NCBI GenBank assembly: GCA_963675135.1
Contig: OY776122.1
Span: 19,222,881-19,286,880 of the forward strand
Direction: 5' to 3'
Length of the DNA stretch: 64,000 nucleotides
DNA from: Galeopsis tetrahit
Lineage: Eukaryota > Streptophyta > Magnoliopsida > Lamiales > Lamiaceae
Shown here: one piece after another, positions 1 through 12,260 of the stretch
How the letters are laid out: each line of letters opens with the position of its first letter
How positions within the stretch are numbered: position 1 is the first letter of the stretch
The notes under the pieces: model-generated
The model's database searches: none
What the model was told of the DNA's origin: nothing
The model's input: the letters and a program-made list of their open reading frames with translations, nothing else
Program-made: the position numbers and the translations under genes

Positions 1-627
1 GGCCTCGGGTGCGGAGTTTTTGACGTCGTCGGCCATAGCCAAACTTGCGCGCATGGTTGTGTGCCGTTTTTACAAATTTTTAGATTGCCTCCCTGGTTTG
101 CATCCCACACTGAATTGGCCATAGAATCAATTGTGTCGAGACGGTTTTTTAATTTGAGGCCTCGGGTGCAGAGTTTTTGACTTCGTCGCCCATAGCCAAA
201 TTGCGTGCATGCTTGTGCGCCATTATTACAAAGTTTTCAGATTGCCTCCCGGGTTTGCATTTCCCACTGAATTGGCCATAGACTCAATTCTGTCGAGAAA
301 GTTTTTGAATTTGAGGCCTCGGGTGCAGAGTTTTTGATGTCGTCGCCCATAGCCAAACTTGCGCGCATGGTTGTGTGCCGTTTTTACAAAGTTTTCAGAT
401 TGCCTCCCAGGTTTGCATCCCACACTGAATTGGCCATAGAATCAATTGTGTCGAGACAGTTTTTGAATTTGAGGCCTCGGGTGCGGAGTTTTTTACGTCG
501 TCGCCCATAGCCAAATTGCGCGCACGCTTGTGTGCCGTTTTTACAAAGTTTTCTGATTGCCTCTCGGGTTTGCATTTCCAGCTGAATTGGCTATAGAATC
601 AATTGTGTCGAGAAAATTTTTGAATTT

Positions 628-785
628 GAGGCCTCGGGTGCGGAGTTTTTGACGTCGTCGCCCATAGCCAAACTTGCGCGCATGGTTGTGTGCCGTTTTT
701 ACAAAGTTTTTAGATTGCCTCCCAGGTTTGCATCCCTCACTGAATTGGCCATAAAATCAATTGTGTCGAGACGGTTTTTGAATTT
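628..785 (+). repeat. Representative class B monomer (158 bp)
   Basis: One full class B unit, taken from GAGGCCTCGGG to the base before the next such anchor. Diagnostic bases are CCAAACTTGCGCGCATGG (one C more than class A), GTTGTGTGCC, then usually CCCAGGTTTGCATCCCTCACTG and GTGTCGAGACGG before the next unit. The unit contains StuI (AGGCCT), AatII (GACGTC) and MfeI (CAATTG) palindromes, so these enzymes should give a 157/158/315 bp ladder. By hand count a B consensus has 36 C, 41 G and 10 CpG, against about 9.3 expected. Its orientation is arbitrary because no transcript is known. Confidence 0.93.
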
Positions 786-942
786 GAGGCCTCGGGTGCG
801 GAGTTTTTTACGTCGTCGCCCATAGCCAAATTGCGCGCACGCTTGTGCGCCGTTTTTACAAAGTTTTCAGATTGCCTCCCGGGTTTGAATTTCCCCCTGA
901 ATTGGCCATAGAATCAATTGTGTCAAGAAAGTTTTTGAATTT
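786..942 (+). repeat. Representative class A monomer (157 bp)
   Basis: One full class A unit. It differs from class B by CCAAATTGCG (one base shorter), CACGCTTGTGCGCC in place of CATGGTTGTGTGCC, CCCGGGTTTG in place of CCCAGGTTTG, and GAGAAAG or CAAGAAAG in place of GAGACGG at its 3' end. A frequent subtype reads CCAAATTTGCGCATGC, as at about 1,140 and 1,455. Class A and B units alternate over most of the window, making a 315 bp dimer. The two classes look to be roughly 85-90% alike by eye. Confidence 0.92.
835..850. repeat. Dyad symmetry inside class A monomers (example)
   Basis: GCGCAC-GCTT-GTGCGC is a perfect 6 bp inverted repeat with a 4-base loop, recurring in a large share of class A monomers (for example at about 2,408, 7,733, 17,633 and 43,420). 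In class B the corresponding stretch (GCGCATGGTTGTGTGC) keeps only an imperfect dyad, and the GCGCATGCTTGTGCGC subtype keeps a 5 bp stem with a 6-base loop. It lies about 45-50 bases into the unit, beside the T-tract of TTTTTACAAAG. It could form a small cruciform or be a protein site, but the sequence does not show which. Confidence 0.7.
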
Positions 943-3900
943 GAGGCCTCGGGTGCGGATTTTTTAACGTCGTCGCCCATAGCCAAACTTGCGCACATGG
1001 TTGTGTGCCATTTTTACAAAGTTTTCAGATTGCCTCCCAGGTTTGCATCCCTCACTCAATTGGCCATAGAATCAATTGTGTCGAGACGGTTTTTGAATTT
1101 GAGGCCTCGGGTGCAATGTTTTTAACGTCGTCACCCATAGCCAAATTTGCGCATGCTTGTGCGCCGTTTTTACAAAGTTTTTAGATTGCCTCCCGGGTTT
1201 GCATCTCCCACTGAATTGGCCATAGAATAAATTGTGTCGAGAAAGGTTTTGAATTTGAGGCCTCGGGTGCGGAGTTTTTGACGTCGTCGCCCATAGCCAA
1301 ACCTGCGCGCATGGTTGTGTGCCATTTTTACAAAGTTTTCAGATTGCCTCCCAGGTTTGCATCCCTCACTGAATTGGCCATTGAATCAATTGTGTCGAGA
1401 CGGTTTTTGAATTTGAGGCCTCGGGTGAAAAGTTTTTAACGTCGTCGCCCATAGCCAAATTTGCGCATGCTTGTGCGCCGTTTTTACAAAGTTTTCAGAT
1501 TGCCTCCCGAGTTTGCATCTCCCACTGAATTGGCCATAGAAAAAATTGTGTCGAGAAAGGTTTTGAATTTGAGGCCTCGGGTGCGGAGTTTTTGACGTCG
1601 TCGCCCATAGCCAAACTTGCGCGCATGATTGTGTGCCGTTTTTACAAAGTTTTCAGATTGCCTCCCTAGTTTGCATCCCTCACTGAATTGGCCATAGAAT
1701 AAATTATGTCGAGACGGTTTTTGAATTTGAGGCCTCGGGTGCAGAGTTTTTGACTTCGTCGCCCATAGCCAAATTGCGCAAATGCTTGTGTGCCGTTTTT
1801 ACAAAGTTTTCAGATTGCCTCCCGGGTTTGCATTTCCCACTGAATTGGCCATAGAATCAATTGTGTCGAGAAATGTTTTTGAATTTGAGGCCTTGGGTGC
1901 GGAGTTTTTGACATCGTCGCCCATAGCCAAACTTGCGCGCATAGTTGTGTGTCGTTTTTACAAAGTTTTTAGATTGTCTCCCAGGTTTGCATCCTTCACT
2001 GAACTGGCCATAGAATCAATTGTGTCGAGATGGTTTTTGAATTTGAGGTCTCGGGTGCAGAGTTTTTGACCTCGTCGCCCATAGCCAAACTTGCGCGTAT
2101 GGTTGTGTGCCGTTTTTACAAAGTTTTCAGATTGCCTCCCAGGTTTGCATCCCTCACTGAATTGGCAATAGAATCAATTGTGTCGAGACGTTTTTGAATT
2201 TGAGGCCTCGGGTGCGGAGTTTTTGACGTCGTCGCCCAAAGCCAAATTGCGCGCACGCTTGTGTGCCGTTTTTACAAAGTTTTCAGATTGCCTCCCAGGT
2301 TTGCATCCCTCACTGAATTGGCCATAGAATCAATTGTGTCGAGACGGTTTTTGAATTTGAGGCCTCGGGTGCGGAGTTTTTGACGTCGTCGCCCATAGCC
2401 AAATTGCGCGCACGCTTGTGCGCCGTTTTTACAAAGTTTTCAGATTGCCTCCCGGTTTTGAATTTCCCACTGAATTGGCCATAGAATCAATTGTGTCAAG
2501 AAAGTTTTTGAATTTGAGGCCTCGGGTGCAGAGTTTTTGACGTCGTCGCCCATAGCAAAACTTGCGCGCATGGTTATGTGCCGTTTTTACGAAGTTTTCA
2601 GATTGCCTACCAGGTTTGCATCCCTCACTGAATTGGCCATAGAATCAATTGTGTCGAGACGGTTTCTGAATTTGAGGCCTCGGGTGCAAAGTTTTTAACG
2701 TCGTCGCCCATAGCCAAATTTGCGCATGCTTGTGCGCCGTTTTTACAAAGTTTTCAGATTGCCTCCCGGGTTTGCATCTCCCACTGAATTGGCCATAGAA
2801 TCAATTATGTCGAGAAAGTTTTTAAATTTGAGGCCTCGGGTGCGATGTTTTTGACGTCGTCGCCCATAGCCAAACTTGCGCGCATGGTTGTGTGTCATTT
2901 TTACAAAGTTTTCAGATTGCCTCCCAGGTTTGCATCCCTCACTGAATTGGCCATAGAACCAATTGTGTCGAGACGGTTTTTGAATTTGAGGCCTCGGGTG
3001 GAATGTTTTTAACGTCGTCGCCCATAGCCAAATTTGCGCATGCTTGTGCGCCGTTTTTACATAGTTTTCAGATTGGCTCCCGGGTTTGCGTCTCCCACTT
3101 AATGGGCCATAGAATCAATTGTGTCGAGAAAGGCTTTGAATTTGAGGCCTCGGGTGCGGAGTTTTTGACGTCGTCGCCCATAGCCAAACTTGCGCGCATG
3201 GTTGTATGCCGTTTTTACAAATTTTTAGATTGCCTCCCTGGTTTGCATCCCTCACTGAATTGGCCATAGAATCAATTTTGTCGAGACGGTTTTTGAATTT
3301 GAGGCCTCGGGTGCAGAGTTTTTGACTTCGTCGCCCATAGCCAAATTGCGCGCATGCTTGTGCGCCATTTTTACAAAGGTTTCAGATTGCCTCCCGGGTT
3401 TGCATTTCCCACTGAATTGGCCATAGAATCAATTGTGTCGAGACGGTTTTTTAATTTGAGGCCTCGGGTGCGGAGTTTTTGACGTCGTCGCCCATAGCCA
3501 AATTGCGCGCACGCTTGTGTGTCGTTTTTACAAAGTTTTCAGATTGCCTCTCGGGTTTGCATTTCCAGCTGAATTGACTATAGAATCAATTGTGTCGAGA
3601 AAATTTTTGAATTTGAGGCCTCGGGTGCGGAGTTTTTGACGTCGTCGCCCATAGCCAAACTTGCGCGCATGGTTGTGTGCCGTTTTTACAAAGTTTTCAG
3701 ATTGCCTCCCAGGTTTGCATCCCTCACTAAATTGGCCATAGAATCAATTGTGTCGAGACAGTTTTTGAATTTGAGGCCTCGGGTGCGGAGTTTTTGACGT
3801 CGTCGCCCATAGCCAAATTTGCGCATGCTTGTGCGCCGTTTTTACAAAGTTTTCAGATTGCCTCCCGGGTTTGCATCTCCCACTGAATTGGCCATAGAAT

Positions 3901-4487
3901 CAATTGTGTCGAGAAAGTTTTTGAATTTGAGGCCTCGGGTGCGATGTTTTTGACGTCGTCGCCCATAGACAAACTTGCGCGCATGGTTGTGTGTCATTTT
4001 TACAAAGTTTTCAGATTGCCTCCCAGGTTTGCATCCTTCACTGAATTGGCCATTGAATCAAATGTGTCGAGACGGTTATTGAATTTGAGGCCTCGGGTGC
4101 AATGTTTTTAACGTCGTCGCCCATAGCCAAATTTGCGCATGCTTGTGCGCCGTTTTTACAAAGTTTTCAGACTGCCTCCCGGGTTTGCATCTCCTACTGA
4201 ATGGGCCATAGAATCAATTGTGTCGAGAAAGGTTTTGAATTTGAGGCCTCGGGTGCGGAGTTTTTGACGTCGTCGGCCATAGCCAAACTTGCGCGCATGG
4301 TTGTGTGCCGTTTTTACAAATTTTTAGATTGCCTCCCTGGTTTGCATCCCACACTGAATTGGCCATAGAATCAATTGTGTCGAGACGGTTTTTTAATTTG
4401 AGGCCTCGGGTGCAGAGTTTTTGACTTCGTCGCCCATAGCCAAATTGCGTGCATGCTTGTGCGCCATTATTACAAAGTTTTCAGATT

Positions 4488-5359
4488 GTCTCTCGGGTTT
4501 GCATTTTCAGGTGAATTGGCTATAGAATCAATTGTGTCGAGAAAATTTTTGAATATGAGGCCTCGGGGGCGGAGTTTTTGACATCGTCGCCCATAGCCAA
4601 ATTGCGCGCACGCTTGTGCGTCGTTTTTACAAAGTTTTCAGATTGCCTCCCGGGTTTGCATTTCCAGCTGAATTGGCTATAGAATCAATTGTGTCGAGAA
4701 AATTTTTGAATTTGAGGCCTCGGGTGCGGAGTTTTTGACGTCGTCGCGCATAACCAAACTTGCGTGCATGGTTGTGTGCCGTTTTTACAAAGTTTTCAGA
4801 TTGCCTCCTAGGTCTGTATCCTTCACTGAATTGGCCATAGAATCAATTGTGTCGAGAAATTTTTGAATTTGAGGCCTCGGGTGCAGAGTTTTTGACGTCG
4901 TCGCCCATAGCCAAACTTGCGCGCATGGTTGTGTGCCGTTTTTACAAAGTTTTCAGATTACCTCCCAGGTTTGCATCCCTCACTGAATTGGCAATAGAAT
5001 CAATTGTGTAGAGACGGTTTTTGAATTTGAGGCCTTGGGTGCGGAGTTTTTGACGTCGTCGCCCATAGCCAAATTGCGCGCACGCTTGTGTGCCGTTTTT
5101 ACAAAGTTTTCAGATTGTCTCTCGGGTTTGCATTTTCAGCTGAATTGGCTATAGAATCAATTGTGTCGAGAAAATTTTTGAATATGAGGCCTCGGGGGCG
5201 GAGTTTTTGACATCGTCGCCCATAGCCAAATTGCGCGCACGCTTGTGCGTCGTTTTTACAAAGTTTTCAGATTGCCTCCCGGGTTTGCATTTCCAGCTGA
5301 ATTGGCTATAGAATCAATTGTGTCGAGAAAATTTTTGAATTTGAGGCCTCGGGTGCGGA
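4488..5359. repeat. 629 bp tetramer tandem duplication, second copy partial
   Basis: The rare combination GAATATGAGGCCTCGGGGGC followed by GACATCGTCG occurs at 4,551 and 5,180, exactly 629 bases (four monomers) apart. Surrounding variants match from about 4,488/5,117, including TCTCGGGTTTGCATTTTCAG. The second copy stops at the truncated monomer near 5,360. The same variant string recurs at about 8,936, 11,133 and 13,176 inside the larger units, so this is an old module. Confidence 0.75.
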
Positions 5360-5481
5360 GTTTTTGAACGTGAGCGCAAGGTTGTGTGGCATTTTTACAA
5401 AGTTTTCAGATTGCCTCCCAGGTTTGCATCCCTCACTGAATTGGCCATAGAATCAATTGTGTGGAGACAGTTTTTGAATTT
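5343..5481. repeat. Truncated monomer (139 bp, internal 19 bp net deletion)
   Basis: This unit is 139 bases between GAGGC anchors instead of 158. It reads GAGTTTTTGAACGTGAGCGC, where relatives such as the unit near 16,650 carry the full CGTCGTCGCCCATAG segment before CAAACTTGAGCGCAAGG. The conserved GTCGTCGCCCATAGCC anchor is therefore lost. Such a loss is rare here, since almost all change in the array is substitution or gain and loss of whole monomers. Confidence 0.85.
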
Positions 5482-7859
5482 GAGGCGTCGGGTGCGGAGT
5501 TTTTGACGTCGTCGCCCATAGCCAAATTGCGCGCACGCTTGTGCGCCGTTTTTATAAAGTTTTCAGATTGCCTCCCGAGTTTGAATTTCCCACTGAATTG
5601 GACATAGACTCAATTGTGTCAAGAAAGTTTTTGAATTTGAGGCCTCGGGTGCGGTGTTTTTGACGTCGTCGCCCATAGCCAAACTTGCGCGCATGGTTGT
5701 GTGCCGTTTTTACAAAGTTTTCAGATTGCCTCCCAGGTTTGCATCCCCCACTGAATTGGCCATATAATCAATTGTGTCGAGACGGTTTTTGAATTTGAGG
5801 CCTCGGGTGCGAAGTTTTTAACGTCGTCGCCCATAGCCAAATTTGCGCATGCTTGTGCGCCGTTTTTACAAAGTTTTCAGATTGCCTCCCGGGTTTGCAT
5901 CTCCCACTGAATTGGCCATAGAATCAATTGTGTCGAGAAAGTTTTTGAATTTGAGGCCTCGGGTGCGATGTTTTTGACGTCGTCGCCCATAGCCAAACTT
6001 GCGCGCATGGTTGTGTGCCATTTTTACAAAGTTTTCAGATTGCCTCCCGGGTTTGCATTTCCCACTGAATTGGACATAGACTCAATTGTGTCAAGAGAGT
6101 TTTTGAATTTGAGGCCTCGGGTGCGGAGTTTTTGACGTCGTCGCCCATAGCCAAATTGCGCGCACGCTTGTGTGCCGTTTTTACAAAGTTTTCAGATTGC
6201 CTCCCACGTTTGCATCCCTCACTGAATTGGCCATAGAATCAATTGTGTCGAGAAGGTTTTTGAATTTGAGGCCTCGGGTGCGGACTTTTTGACGTCGTCG
6301 CCCATAGCCAAATTGCGCACACGCTTGTGCGTCGTTTTTACAAAGTTTTCAGATTGCCTCTCGGGTTTGCATTTTCAGCTGAATTGGCTATAGAATCAAT
6401 TGTGTCGAGAAAATTTTTGAATTTGAGGCCTCGGGTGCGGAGTTTTTGACATCGTCGCCCATAGCCAAATTGCGCGCACGCTTGTGCGTCATTTTTACAA
6501 AGTTTTCAGATTGCCTCCCGGGTTTGCATTTCCAGCTTAATTGGCTATAGAATCAATTGTGTCGAGAAATTTTTTGAATTTGAGGCCTCGGGTGCGGAGT
6601 TTTTGACGTCGTCGCCCATAGCCAAACTTTAGCGCAAGGTTGTGTGCCATTTTTACAAAGTTTTCAGATTGCCTCCCAGGTTTGCATCCCTCACTGAATT
6701 GGCCATAGAATCAATTGTGTCGAGACGGTTTTCGAATTTGAGGCCTCGGCTGCGAAGTTTTTAACGTCGTCGCCCATAGCCAAATTTGCGCATGCTTGTG
6801 CGCCGTTTTTACAAAATTTTCAGATTGCCTCCCGGGTTTGCATCTCCCACTGAATTGGCCATAGAATCAATTGTGTCGAGAAAGTTTTTGAATTTGAGGC
6901 CTCGGGTGCGATGTTTTTGACGTCGTCGCCCATAGCCAAACTTGCGCGCATGGTTGTGTGCCATTTTTACAAAGTTTTCAGATTGCCTCCCGGGTTTGCA
7001 TTTCCCACTGAATTGGCCATAGAATCAATTGTGTCGAGAAAGTTTTTGAATTTGAGGCCTCGGGTGCAGAGTTTTTGATGTCGTCGCCCATAGCCAAACT
7101 TGCGCGCATGGTTGTGTGCCGTTTTTACAAAGTTTTCAGATTGCCTCCCAGGTTTGCATCCCTCACTGAATTGGCCATAGAATCAATTGTGTCGAGACGG
7201 TTTTTGAATTTGAGGCCTCGGGTGCGAAGTTTTTAACGTCGTCGCCCATAGCCAAATTTGCGCATGCTTGTGCGCCATTTTTACAAAGTTTTCAGATTGC
7301 CTCCCGGGTTTGCATTTCCCACTGAATTGGCCATAGAATCAATTGTGTCGAGAAAGTTTTTGAATTTGAGGCCTCGGGTGTAGAGTTTTTGATGTCGTCG
7401 CCCATAGCCAAACTTGTGCGCATGGTTGTGTGCCGTTTTTACAAAGTTTTCAGATTGCCTCCCAGGTTTGCATCCCTCACTGAATTGGCCATAGAATGAA
7501 TTGTGTCGAGTCAATTTTTGAATTTGAGGCCTCGGGTGCGGAGTTTTTGACGTCGTCGCCCATAGACAAACTTGCGCGCATGGTTGTGTGCCGTTTTTAC
7601 AAAGTTTTCAGATTGCCTCCCAGGTTTGCATCCCTCACTGAATTGGCCATAAAATCAATTGTGTCGAGACGGTTTTTGAATTTGAGGCCTCGGGTGCGGA
7701 GTTTTTGACGTCGTCGCCCATTGCCAAATTGCGCGCACGCTTGTGCGCCGTTTTTACAAAGTTTTCTGATTGCCTCCCGGGTTTGAATTTCCGACTGAAT
7801 TGGACATAGACTCAATTGTGTCAAGAAAGTTTTTGAATTTGAGGGCTCGGGTGCGGAGT

Positions 7860-10800
7860 TTTTGACGTCGTCGCCCATAGCCAAACTTGCGCGCATGGTT
7901 GTGTGCCGTTTTTACAAAGTTTTCAGATTGCCTCCCAGGTTTGCATCCCTCACTGAATTGGCCATAGAATCAATTGCGTCGAGATGGTTTTTGAATTTGA
8001 GGCCTCGGGTGCAAAGTTTTTAACGTCGTCGCCCATAGCCAAATTTGCGCATGCTTGTGCGCCGTTTTTACAAAGTTATCAGATTGCCTCCCGGGTTTGC
8101 ATCTCCCACTGAATTGGCCATAGAATCAATTGTGTCGAGAAAGGTTTTGAATTTGAGGCCTCGGGTGCGGAGTTTTTGACGTCGTCGCCTATAGTCAAAC
8201 TTGCGCGCATGGTTGTGTGCCGTTTTTACAAAGTTTTCAGATTGCCTCCCTGGTTTGCATCCCTCACTGAATTGGCCATAGAATATTGTGTCGAGACAGT
8301 TTTTGAATTTGAGGCCTCGGGTGCAGAGTTTTTGACTTCGTCGCCCATAGCCAAATTGCGCGCATGCTTGTGCGCCGTTTTTACAAAGTTTTCAGATTGC
8401 CTCCCGGGTTTGCATTTCCCACTGAATTGGCCATAGAATCAATTGTGTCGAGAAAGTTTTTGAATTTGAGGCCTCGGGTGCGGAGTTTTTGACGTCGTCG
8501 CGCATAACCAAACTTGCGTGCATGGTTGTGTGCCGTTTTTACAAAGTTTTCAGATTGCCTCCTAGGTCTGTATCCTTCACTGAATTGGCCATAGAATCAA
8601 TTGTGTCGAGAAATTTTTGAATTTGAGGCCTCGGGTGCAGAGTTTTTGACGTCGTCGCCCATAGCCAAACTTGCGCGCATGGTTGTGTGCCGTTTTTACA
8701 AAGTTTTCAGATTGCCTCCCAGGTTTGCATCCCTCACTGAATTGGCAATAAAATCAATTGTGTAGAGACGGTTTTTGAATTTGAGGCCTTGGGTGCGGAG
8801 TTTTTGACGTCGTCGCCCATAGCCAAATTGCGCGCACGCTTGTGTGCCGTTTTTACAAAGTTTTCAGATTGTCTCTCGGGTTTGCATTTTCAGCTGAATT
8901 GGCTATAGAATCAATTGTGTCGAGAAAATTTTTGAATATGAGGCCTCGGGGGCGGAGTTTTTGACATCGTCGCCCATAGCCAAATTGCGCGCACGCTTGT
9001 GCGTCGTTTTTACAAAGTTTTTAGATTGCCTCCCGGGTTTGCATTTCCAGCTGAATTGGCTATAGAATCAATTGTGTCGAGAAAATTTTTGAATTTGAGG
9101 CCTCGGGTGCGGAGTTTTTGACGTCGTCGCCCATAGCCAAATTGCGCGCACGCTTGTGTGCCGTTTTTACAAAGTTTTCAGATTGCCTCCCACGTTTGCA
9201 TCCCTCACTGAATTGGCCATAGAATCAATTGTGTCGAGACGGTTTTTGAATTTGAGGCCTCGGGTGCGGAGTTTTTGACGTCGTCGCCCATAGCCAAATT
9301 GCGCGCACGCTTGTGCGCCATTTTTACAAAGTTTTCAGATTGCCTCCCGGGTTTGAATTTCCCACTGAATTGGCCATAGAATCAATTGTGTCAAGAAAGT
9401 TTTTGAATTTGAGGCCTCGGGTGCAGAGTTTTTGACGTCGTCGCCCATAGCAAAACTTGCGCGCATGGTTGTGTGCCGTTTTTACAAAGTTTTCAGATTG
9501 CCTACCAGGTTTGCATCCCTCACTGAATTGGCCATATAATCAATTGTGTCGAGACGGTTTCTGAATTTGAGGCCTCGGGTGCAAAGTTTTTAACGTCGTC
9601 GCCCATAGCCAAATTTGCGCATGCTTGTGCGCCGTTTTTACAAAGTTTTCAGATTGCCTCCCGGGTTTGTATCTCCCACTGAATTGGCCATATAATCAAT
9701 TATGTCGAGAAAGTTTTTGAATTTGAGGCCTCGGGTGCGATGTTTTTGACGTCGTCGGCCATAGCCAAACTTGCGCGCATGGTTATGTGTCATTTTTACA
9801 AAGTTTTCAGATTGACTCCCAGGTTTGCATCCCTCACTGAATTGGCCATAGAATCAATTGTGTCGAGACGGTTTTTGAATTTGAGGCCTCGGGTGCAATG
9901 TTTTTAACGTCGTCGCCCATAGCCAAATTTGCGCATGCTTGTGCGCCGTTTTTACATAGTTTTCAGATTGGCTCCCGGGTTTGCATCCCCCACTGAATGG
10001 GCCATAGAATCAATTGTGTCGAGAAAGGTTTTGAATTTGAGGCCTCGGGTGCGGAGTTTTTGACGTCGTCGCCCATAGCCAAACTTGCGCGCATGGTTGT
10101 GTGCCGTTTTTACAAAGTTTTCAGATTGCCTCCCAGGTTTGCATCCCTCACTGAATTGGCCATAGAATCAATTGCGTCGAGATGGTTTTTGAATTTGAGG
10201 CCTCGGGTGCAAAGTTTTTAACGTCGTCGCCCATAGCCAAATTTGCGCATGCTTGTGCGCCGTTTTTACAAAGTTATCAGATTGCCTCCCGGGTTTGCAT
10301 CTCCCACTGAATTGGCCATAGAATCAATTGTGTCGAGAAAGGTTTTGAATTTGAGGCCTCGGGTGCGGAGTTTTTGACGTCGTCGCCCATAGTCAAACTT
10401 GCGCGCATGGTTGTGTGCCGTTTTTACAAAGTTTTCAGATTGCCTCCCTGGTTTGCATCCCTCACTGAATTGGCCATAGAATATTGTGTCGAGACAGTTT
10501 TTGAATTTGAGGCCTCGGGTGCAGAGTTTTTGACTTCGTCGCCCATAGCCAAATTGCGCGCATGCTTGTGCGCCGTTTTTACAAAGTTTTCAGATTGCCT
10601 CCCGGGTTTGCATTCCCCACTGAATTGGCCATAGAATCAATTGTGTCGAGAAAGTTTTTGAATTTGAGGCCTCGGGTGCGGAGTTTTTGACGTCGTCGCG
10701 CATAACCAAACTTGCGTGCATGGTTGTGTGCCGTTTTTACAAAGTTTTCAGATTGCCTCCTAGGTCTGTATCCTTCACTGAATTGGCCATAGAATCAATT

Positions 10801-12260
10801 GTGTCGAGAAATTTTTGAATTTGAGGCCTCGGGTGCAGAGTTTTTGACGTCGTCGCCCATAGCCAAACTTGCGCGCATGGTTGTGTGCCGTTTTTACAAA
10901 GTTTTCAGATTGCCTCCCAGGTTTGCATCCCTCACTGAATTGGCAATAAAATCAATTGTGTAGAGACGGTTTTTGAATTTGAGGCCTTGGGTGCGGAGTT
11001 TTTGACGTCGTCGCCCATAGCCAAATTGCGCGCACGCTTGTGTGCCGTTTTTACAAAGTTTTCAGATTGTCTCTCGGGTTTGCATTTTCAGCTGAATTGG
11101 CTATAGAATCAATTGTGTCGAGAAAATTTTTGAATATGAGGCCTCGGGGGCGGAGTTTTTGACATCGTCGCCCATAGCCAAATTGCGCGCACGCTTGTGC
11201 GTCGTTTTTACAAAGTTTTTAGATTGCCTCCCGGGTTTGCATTTCCAGCTGAATTGGCTATAGAATCAATTGTGTCGAGAAAATTTTTGAATTTGAGGCC
11301 TCGGGTGCGGAGTTTTTGACGTCGTCGCCCATAGCCAAATTGCGCGCACGCTTGTGTGCCGTTTTTACAAAGTTTTCAGATTGCCTCCCACGTTTGCATC
11401 CCTCACTGAATTGGCCATAGAATCAATTGTGTCGAGACGGTTTTTGAATTTGAGGCCTCGGGTGCGGAGTTTTTGACGTCGTCGCCCATAGCCAAATTGC
11501 GCGCACGCTTGTGCGCCATTTTTACAAAGTTTTCAGATTGCCTCCCGGGTTTGAATTTCCCACTGAATTGGCCATAGAATCAATTGTGTCAAGAAAGTTT
11601 TTGAATTTGAGGCCTCGGGTGCAGAGTTTTTGACGTCGTCGCCCATAGCAAAACTTGCGCGCATGGTTGTGTGCCGTTTTTACAAAGTTTTCAGATTGCC
11701 TACCAGGTTTGCATCCCTCACTGAATTGGCCATATAATCAATTGTGTCGAGACGGTTTCTGAATTTGAGGCCTCGGGTGCAAAGTTTTTAACGTCGTCGC
11801 CCATAGCCAAATTTGCGCATGCTTGTGCGCCGTTTTTACAAAGTTTTCAGATTGCCTCCCGGGTTTGTATCTCCCACTGAATTGGCCATATAATCAATTA
11901 TGTCGAGAAAGTTTTTGAATTTGAGGCCTCGGGTGCGATGTTTTTGACGTCGTCGGCCATAGCCAAACTTGCGCGCATGGTTATGTGTCATTTTTACAAA
12001 GTTTTCAGATTGACTCCCAGGTTTGCATCCCTCACTGAATTGGCCATAGAATCAATTGTGTCGAGACGGTTTTTGAATTTGAGGCCTCGGGTGCAATGTT
12101 TTTAACGTCGTCGCCCATAGCCAAATTTGCGCATGCTTGTGCGCCGTTTTTACATAGTTTTCAGATTGGCTCCCGGGTTTGCATCCCCCACTGAATGGGC
12201 CATAGAATCAATTGTGTCGAGAAAGGTTTTGAATTTGAGGCCTCGGGTGCGGAGTTTTTG
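7860..12260. repeat. 2,198 bp (14-monomer) higher-order repeat, two tandem copies
   Basis: Rare markers recur exactly 2,198 bases apart: CAATTGCGTCGAGATGG at 7,971 and 10,169; CGCATAACCA at 8,501 and 10,699; GTGTAGAGACGG at about 8,760 and 10,958. A shared 2-base loss (GAATATTGTG for GAATCAATTGTG) at about 8,281 and 10,480 supports descent from one duplication. Differences are few (for example TATAGTCAAAC at 8,191 against CATAGTCAAAC at 10,389). The right end of copy 2 changes to a GGTTGTATGCC unit near 12,290. Limits are accurate to about one monomer. Confidence 0.85.

Larger units (their letters stand above)
1..7850. repeat. Heterogeneous A-B dimeric array, left part
   Basis: About 50 monomers, mostly in strict A-B alternation with a 315 bp period. 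Neighbouring dimers differ at many scattered positions, so this segment looks older or less homogenised than the 33-37 kb and 50-60 kb blocks. The first ~620 bases match about 61,770-62,400 through shared rare variants (CATTATTAC at 221 and 61,990; CTCAATTCTGTCGAG at 272 and 62,050). Bases 1-243 also match 4,245-4,487. No gene or unique sequence is visible. Confidence 0.9.

Noticed and set aside
520..545. Bacterial promoter, ribosome binding site or terminator signals
   Set aside because: Hairpin-plus-T-tract look (GCGCACGCTTGTGCGCCGTTTTT) is present in hundreds of satellite units with no adjacent gene. The resemblance to an intrinsic terminator is coincidental in this context.
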